A stretch of 64,000 nucleotides of DNA from Monocercomonoides exilis (taxonomy: Eukaryota; Preaxostyla; Oxymonadida; Polymastigidae): the NCBI GenBank assembly GCA_001643675.2, contig LSRY02000040.1:90001-154000 (forward strand), written 5' to 3'. Below the pieces are notes generated by a model. It did no database searches. It saw only the letters and a program-made list of their open reading frames with translations, and was not told where the DNA came from. Positions 57,437 through 64,000 of this stretch are shown piece after piece. Positions within the stretch are counted from its first letter, which is position 1. Each line of letters opens with the position of its first letter. Position numbers and translations under genes: made by a program.

Positions 57437-60400
57437 CTCCTCTTCCTCCTCTTCTTCACCTCAGATTTCATCTCGTTTATACTCTTCATCTCCAAGTGCC
57501 ATCAACAAACATTCGACAATCCACAAAATTCAACAGAAAAAACAGGAAAAAACAGAAAAAACCGAAAAAACAATGAAAAATTTGCAAAAACCGTCTTTTT
57601 ATTTCGCTTCGAATATTCCTCGTTTTCCTCCATACACAAATGAAAATTCGATTTATTTCTATGCTTCTTCTTCTCTTTCTTCTTCTTCTTCTTCTCCTTC
57701 TCCTTCTTCTCATTTAAATTCTTCTTCTTCTTCCTCTTCCAATCAACCAAATGAAATTCCAGCTGTTTTTCAGCGTTTATGCGACGACAAACAGAAAAGG
57801 ATGGTCGAAATGGCAATTTTGAGGGGCAAAAGAGAAGAAGAAGAAGAAGAAAAGAAGAGAAAAGAAGAAGAAGAAAGAAAAAATGTGTTTCGAAACGAAA
57901 AATCGGAAGAATTGGCAGAAAGAAAGAGAATCAGAGACGAAGAAGAAATGATAAGATGGATAGAGAAGGAGAAGGAGAAGAAGGAGAAGGAGAAGGAAAA
58001 AGAGAGGGAAAAAGAGAAGGAGAAGGAGAAGAAGGTTTTAGCAGCGAAAAAAGGAAAAGAAGGAGAAAAAGGAAGAAGAGGAAGAAAGGGAAGAGGAAAA
58101 GAGGAAGAAGAAGAAGAAGAAAGAAGAAGAAAAGAAGAAGAAGAAAAAGAAGAAGAAGATTTTCAAGATGATCTTTCTCTTTTGAAGCTGACACCTCTTT
58201 TCACTCAGCGAAGACTGAAAGAAATCGAAGAGAAGAAGCAATTAGCAAAAATGCTGGCTTTGAGAAAAGAAGATGAAGATGATGATAATGTTGGGTTTAA
58301 TTTTGCCGGCAAAAATAATTCCAAAAAACAAGGCGAAACGGGGAATTTTAAAGGAGAAAATAAAAATAAGAATGAAAATGATGAAAAGAAAGACAAAAAG
58401 AAAGAAGAAATGAAAAAGAAGTGGGAAACCCAGAATAAAAAAGAAATTTCTCCGTCGCCGCTAATTCTCCGGTTGTATTTTCACGATATAAACACACAAG
58501 CGGAATGGTTAGCAGCCGAAGAAGCGAAAAAGACGAAGGAAAACGAGAAAGAATTGACATTTCATCCAGTTATTAGCAAAGAGACAGACAGAATTCTTAG
58601 AGAGAAGAGAGAAAGAGAAAGAGAAAGAGAAAGAGAAGAAATGAAGAAGAGAGAAGAAGAAGAAGAAGAAGAAGAAGAAGAAAAGGAAAAAGAAGAAGAA
58701 AGAGAAGGAGAGAGAGAAAGAGAAGAAGAAGAAGAAGAAAAAGAAAAAGAAGAAAATGAAAATAAAGTTGAATTAAAAGAAATAAAAACGCCAAAAAGAC
58801 ATTTGCGAATCTCAATCAACCCAACTCCAATTTCACAGTCGGAAAAATATGTTTCTCCTTCTCCTTCTCCTTCTATTTCTCCGTATTTCTCCGAAACTTC
58901 TTCTTCTGCTTCTTCTTCTTCTTCTTCTTCTCTTTCTCCTTCTTCTTTGAATGTTTTTGACCGACTTTTCATTGAAAGTGCGAAAATTTCAGAGAAAAAA
59001 CAGAAAAAAATTGAAAAAGAAAAAGAAAAAGAGAAGAAAAAAGAGAAGAGAAGAAGAGAAAGATACGAAAAAGAGGTGGAAAGGTTGAAAAGACTGAAAA
59101 AAGCGAATTTTGAGAGGGAAATGAGAGAGAAAGAGAAAGAGAGAGAAAGAGAAGAAGAAGTTTCGGAGAAATACGGAGAAATAGAAGAAGAAAGAGAAGA
59201 AGAATTTTATGAAGAAGAAGAAGAAGAAGAAGAAGAAGAAATAAATCGATATTTGCAATGGAAAGAAAAGCAAAAGAAAGAAAAAGCCGAAATTGAGGCG
59301 GAAAAGCAAGAATTAAGCGAAAGAGAAGAAGAAAGAGAAGGCAAAGCAGAAGAAGAGGCAGAAGAAGGAAGGAAAGAGAGAGAAAGAGGAGAAAGAAGAA
59401 AGAAGAAGAAGAGGATAAGAGAAATGTGGAGTGTGTTGTGGTTGGCGTGTGAAGAAGGGAGAAGAAGAAGAAAGAGAAGAAGAAGAAGAGAAAGAGAAGA
59501 AGAAGAAGGAAAAGAAAGAGAAAGAGAAAGAGAGAAAGAGAAAGAAGAAGAAGAAGAAGAAGAAGAAGAAGAAGAAGAAAATTACAAAAAATCATTTTTG
59601 ATTGATCAAAATTCGATTGAGGTTAATTTGAAGAAGGTGAAAGAAGAAGAAGAAGAAGAAAAGAAAGAGAAAAAGAAAGAGAAAGAGAGAAAGAAAAAAT
59701 TAGAAAGAGGGAAAGAGAAGGAGAAAGAAGAAGAAGAAGAAGAAAGAGAAGAAGAAGAAGAAATGAGCAATTATTCGATTTTGAGCGATTTTTCTACAGA
59801 AACTGAAAGTTTGAATGAATTGAACACACCAAGAGAAGAAAATGAAAGAGAAGAAGAAGAAGAAAAAGAGGAAAGAGAAGAAGAAACTCTTCTTTCTTCT
59901 TCCTTTTCTGATGAATTTTATCCTTTCAAACCACAAAATCACACAAATTCTTCAAAAACTTCGAATTTTTCTCAAAATTTTGAAAATTTTGACAAGAAAT
60001 CGTCTTTTCTTTCTGTCAATTTGATGGATTTTGACCCATTTTCGCTGCTTTTGCTGGACTCTGCTGTTATTCGGGGCCTTCTTCTGATTGTGAGTGATAT
60101 TTTGACAAGTTGTATGCCTAAACAGGAAGCGCAGAACATGCAAAACGTGTCAAAAACGTCAAAAACATCAAGCATGTCAAACAAACAAGCATGTCAAAAT
60201 TGGAAAAATTCGAAGTTTTCGAATAATTTCCAAAAATCTCAAAGTTTTCAACGAAAAATCCGAAGTCAAACGATGAAATTGACACAACTTCCAACAGCAA
60301 CATCGTTTTTGCCATCGCATTTTAAGCAAATTAAGCCGGAAAATGCGAAGCAAATGAAAGAAATTTCAATTCTTTTGAACGAAATCTACTGCGTTTCGTC

Positions 60401-62567
60401 ATTCGCCCACAAAAACGAGCAATTTTCGAGTCAGCTTTTTTCGTCGACTTTTCACTCGTTTTCGTCTTCGCTAAGAAATTCAGGGAAAAATGAGAAAGAG
60501 AAGGAGAAGGAGAAGAAAAATCAACATTTCAATATTTTATCATCATCGTCGTCTTCTTCTTCCTCTTCCTCTTCCTCTTCCTCTTCCTCTTCTTCTTCTT
60601 CCTCCTCCTCCTCCTCCTCTTCTTCTTCTTCTTCTTCCTCTTCCTCTTCCTCTTCCTCTTCTTCTTCTTCCTTCTTTCTTCCTCTTTCCTTCCATTGTTT
60701 CATTCGTTGCCTCAACAAAATTCTTTCTTCCCATATTCCTCAAATTTGGCTCCGTTCTCCTCTTTTCGAAGAAAACCCAACGAAAAAACAGGAAAAACTC
60801 GAATTTTGGGTGAAAACGAAGGAGAAGAAGGGAATCAATAAAAAGAAGGAAAAGAAAGAGAAAATTGAAGGAAAAGGAAAGAAAGAGGCAGGAAATGAAG
60901 AAAAAATGGCAAGTTTAAGTTTCAATGAAGAAATGAAGAAAGAGGAAGAGGAAGAGGGAGAGGATGAAAGGGGTGTTGATAATTTGGATTCATATGATCC
61001 AAAAACAATTGAAACTTTATCTTCTTCTTCTTCTTCTTCTTCTTCTTCTTCTTCCCCTCTTTCCCCTCTTTCCCCTTCTTCCTCTCCAAGCAAAATGCAA
61101 TTTATTCCGCATCCGCCTCTTTCTCCTCCTCCTTCTTCTTCAACAGTCAACAGAGCTGCAAATAACACTCATCCTCTTCAAAGACCCAAGCCAAAAAAAG
61201 TGTTCAACCATATTTCGCGCAGTGATTCCTATTTAGGAAGTGGAAAACATCCTCAAAGTGAAGTGATTTATTCCTGCGATGAAGGTGGACGCGAAATAAA
61301 TTCCGCAGCTCAGAATTCTTCTGCTTCATCTCCGTTGCTGTCAAATGAACCTCGCTTGAGGACACATTTCACTCAAAATGACAAACAAAATGAAATGCCA
61401 TCATTTTCAACTTCTTCTTCCACTTCTTCCACTTCTTCTTCTTCTTCTCTTTCTTCTCTTTCTTCTATTTCTTCAATTTCTTCTGTTTCTTCTGTTTCTA
61501 ATTCGTCTCTTCATTTCATGTCAAATCAACCCACATCACAAAACACCAAAACAACCGACAAACATGTCATTTCTTCTCAAACACCTCAACTTTATCCAAA
61601 AACTCGTCAAATATCAACCAAAAATACGACTTCAGACAATTCTCATTCAAAAAATCAGCAAATTTCTCAGCAAAACCAACGAAGAAGCCCTTCGCCCGCT
61701 CTTTTTGAGCGGCTTTTCAGCGACGCAAAGCAGCGGAAAGAGGAACTGGCGAAAAAACAGCAAGAAAAAGAGGAAGAAATAAGAGAAATATGCACTTTCA
61801 CACCCGCAATTCTCCGAGACGACGAGATAATTTCTCCGAAACATGTCAAAATTATGCCCAGAGCTAATTCTCCGGCGCGGCAGATGGGCCGAGCGGCTTC
61901 GCCTTTTCGAGGGAAGCAGCCGAATGAGATAGAAACACAGAAAAAAGAGCAAGAAAAGCAGAAGTCGGGTGCTGCTTCTGGTTCTTTGAGGGCAATATTC
62001 GCAGAAAGAGCGCTAAAATCGAAGAAATCTGAGGACAAAACAGAAGAAAGGGAAAGCAAAACGAAGTTGCCGGCAAAGCCAAACGAACGTAAAGCGGATT
62101 ATTTGTCTCTCGGAGATATTTCAAAAACATTCGGAAAAATTCCAGAAAGCGTAAATGTGTCAAAAACACCTCAAAAACATGCAATTCATGAGGATTTCAA
62201 ACAAAACAGCGGAAACGGAAGAAAAGAAAGCGAAGGGCGAACAAATCAACTTCAAAAGCCTGTTTTGCAGAATGCGAAGAAAGAAAATGAAGAATCAGTT
62301 ATTCACATGGAATCTTCACTGGAAATCACGCTCAACCCAAAAAAGCAACACAAGCAGTTTGCTGATTCGCTGAGGCAATCTTATTCTACTTCTTCTTCTT
62401 CCTCCTCTTCTTCCTCTTCTCTCTTTTCTTCTTCTTCTTCTAATACTTCTTCGAATACAGCTTCAAAAAGTCGAACTGCGGAGCAACTTGCAGCCGAACA
62501 GGAAAAGTTGAAGAGATCATATGCAATGATATTTGCTGCACATAAGAAAGCAGAATTTAAACAATAA
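56310..62567 (+). CDS. Giant E/K/S-rich coiled-coil protein with repeated RL-F/Y and TFxP motifs
   Basis: An uninterrupted 2085-codon frame. The first 40 residues are Asn/Lys-rich, and the true start could be a later ATG. Residues about 70-225 are acidic, then EK-rich coiled coil. Residues about 229-275 form a compact domain (LFEVSVSLPSG, FRVFEGDCLEEDVKAFCERH, VVENAL). It resembles an N-terminal domain I associate with kinetoplastid and other excavate proteins that also carry the following motif. RL-type helical motifs recur: VFQRLCDDKQKRM (about 484), LILRLYFHDINTQAEWL with ELTFHPVI (about 719-755), VFDRLFIESAKIS (about 880), and LFERLFSDAKQRKEEL with CTFTPAIL (about 1797-1833). Poly-Ser tracts (about 350-390, 1415-1455) and highly charged helices fill the gaps. 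A hydrophobic island lies at about 1240-1270 (DPFSLLLLDSAVIRGLLLIV). No signal peptide. A cytoskeletal role is a guess. Confidence 0.8.
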
Positions 62568-64000
62568 TATCGATATTTTTTTATTAATTGCATGAAACTT
62601 AGTTTTTATTTCAATTTGTTTGATTTAATTTTATTTAATTGCTTTTGTTTACGTGTCTAATTTTTATTTGAGAAATTTTCGGTTATTACAAAGATTATTC
62701 CTCATTCATCTATCATTCATAAAAATGTGAAATTTTAGAAATGTCTTTGTCATAAATGAAAAATATGTATTTTTTCGCAATATATTTATGTCAATAATAA
62801 GCATAAATGTTGCATTGTTAACTGAATGATGTTATTGAATATCTTCCTGATTCATTTTTTTAAACGGATCCAAAATAAGGAAACTTCTTAACAAGAATAG
62901 TTTAACATTTACACTCACAAATAAATAAAAAATTAAAAAAAATTAAAAAAAAAAAAAAAAAAAAAACAAATTTGAAAGCTTCAATTATTTATTTTAAAAT
63001 GCAATTGCTTATCAATCAAAAATCAACAAAGACAATTCATTTATGGTATGAAAAGATATTCACAATAATATCAGTCAAATAAATAGATTTTTCATGAAAT
63101 GCATGACTTTGACAAATCATTTGTGAGAGTTGAAGATAGAACAATCAAACTTTTGTTTTCTCTTATTATTTTACACAATCTTCTCCTTTATCCTTCGCGA
63201 AAATAAAAAAAGCTCAAAAAATTATTTAACGTTTTTGAACCTATTTTTCTCATGTCCCACACATTCAAATTAACAAAACTTTAAAAAATGAAACCAAAAA
63301 TTTCTTTTTTTGCTTTTGAAAAAAAAAAAGACCTGTGTTTAATCATCATCCGGACTGGTTGATAAAGTATTGTTTCCAATGATAATGATAAAAAACAGAT
63401 TAATTTCTTTTCCGACAAACAAATATTTTCTTCATCAAAGAAAGCTATTATTTTTTTTATGGAAAACAGTCTCTTATTTATTTTTGAAGTGAATTATTTC
63501 ATTTGTCAAATGAAGAAATGTTAATTGTCGATCACTTCCAATGATAATAAAAAATCCTTTTCGACCTGAAGATAACTGTGTATTTCTAATATTTTTTACA
63601 AGTTCATCAAAATTCTTGAATCAGACAATCTTATTTCTCAAGCTTTTTCGATCACAAATCTTCGGCAGATGTTCTTCTTTTTTAACAATATTGTGTCAGA
63701 TTTCTATTAGAATCCAGTTTTTTCTTTGATCAAAGATTTTTTCCCCCAATATGTGTTATTCTTTTTGAAATGTCGCAAATGTTAAATTTTCAAATGAAAA
63801 AAATTTGCGTTTCTTGATCAAATTTCTGTTCCCTCTTGCGAAACTTCACCAGAATGATAATAATGGCATTATCGAAAAATAGATTCCATTTCAGCGATAT
63901 TTCTTGAAATGAATCTGAAATTTGATCAAAAAATGTAATTTTTTTTACTTTATTTGAAAACAAAACATTAACACCATTACAAAAAGGATAACATATATTT
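62568..64000. other. AT-rich 3' flank to window end
   Basis: No gene seen. A long A run lies at about 62943-62966, and a poly-A of 9 near 63319. About 63805-63935 is a foldback related to the one at 55277-55524. Confidence 0.45.

Overview
The window is nuclear DNA from an intron-bearing, AT-rich protist. I think it is most likely an oxymonad of the Monocercomonoides type. The reasons are: a dispersed family of acidic, three-exon proteins that resembles families I recall from that genus; several polymorphic-outer-membrane-protein-like (Pmp-like) surface-protein genes or relics; short GT-AG introns with GTTTGA/C or GTATG donors; and normal use of CAA/CAG for Gln and of all three stops, so there is no sign of the TAR=Gln code known from some other oxymonads. 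The genus is an inference from memory of protein families. The eukaryotic nature follows from five splice junction sets that each restore a conserved protein in frame.

Layout. 1-760: right end of a Tc1/mariner-like element with the N-terminal part of its transposase, cut by the window edge. 1.19-4.75 kb: arm 1 of a large inverted segmental duplication carrying a broken Pmp-like gene (arm 2 is at 30.7-34.2 kb). 5222-11235: a 6.0-kb DIRS-like tyrosine-recombinase retrotransposon with inverted terminal repeats and a perfect internal complementary region, decayed by in-frame stops. 11.8-13.3 kb: first member (A) of the three-exon family. 13.6-15.05 kb: extreme GAA/GAG/GAT simple-sequence tract. 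15.36-21.99 kb: two convergent members (B, C) at the ends of a near-perfect 2064-bp inverted repeat. 24.28-28.40 kb, minus strand: a five-exon gene for a PP2A regulatory B56 subunit with a long Ser-rich tail. 28.96-29.81 kb: an intact papain-family cysteine protease. 36.74-37.50 kb: a long-TIR non-autonomous element. 37.8-40.0 kb: another decayed Pmp-like gene. 40.44-41.15 kb: a relic of the three-exon family. 42.5-47.8 kb: a second copy of the convergent-pair module (members D, E). 51.5-52.75 kb: member F, broken. 53.0-54.4 kb: a pogo/Tigger-like DDE transposase relic. 54.9-55.5 kb: two foldback elements back to back. 56.31-62.57 kb: one giant E/K/S-rich protein with recurring RL-F/Y and TFxP motifs.

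How it fits together. Most of the window is repeat-driven: one retroelement, at least two DNA-transposon families plus MITE-like foldbacks, and segmental duplications, several of them inverted, that carry paralogous genes. Only the PP2A B56 subunit, the cysteine protease and the giant coiled-coil protein look like conventional single genes. The three-exon family and the Pmp-like genes show birth and death by duplication, probable gene conversion and pseudogenisation. I see no operon logic, CRISPR, rRNA or tRNA genes.
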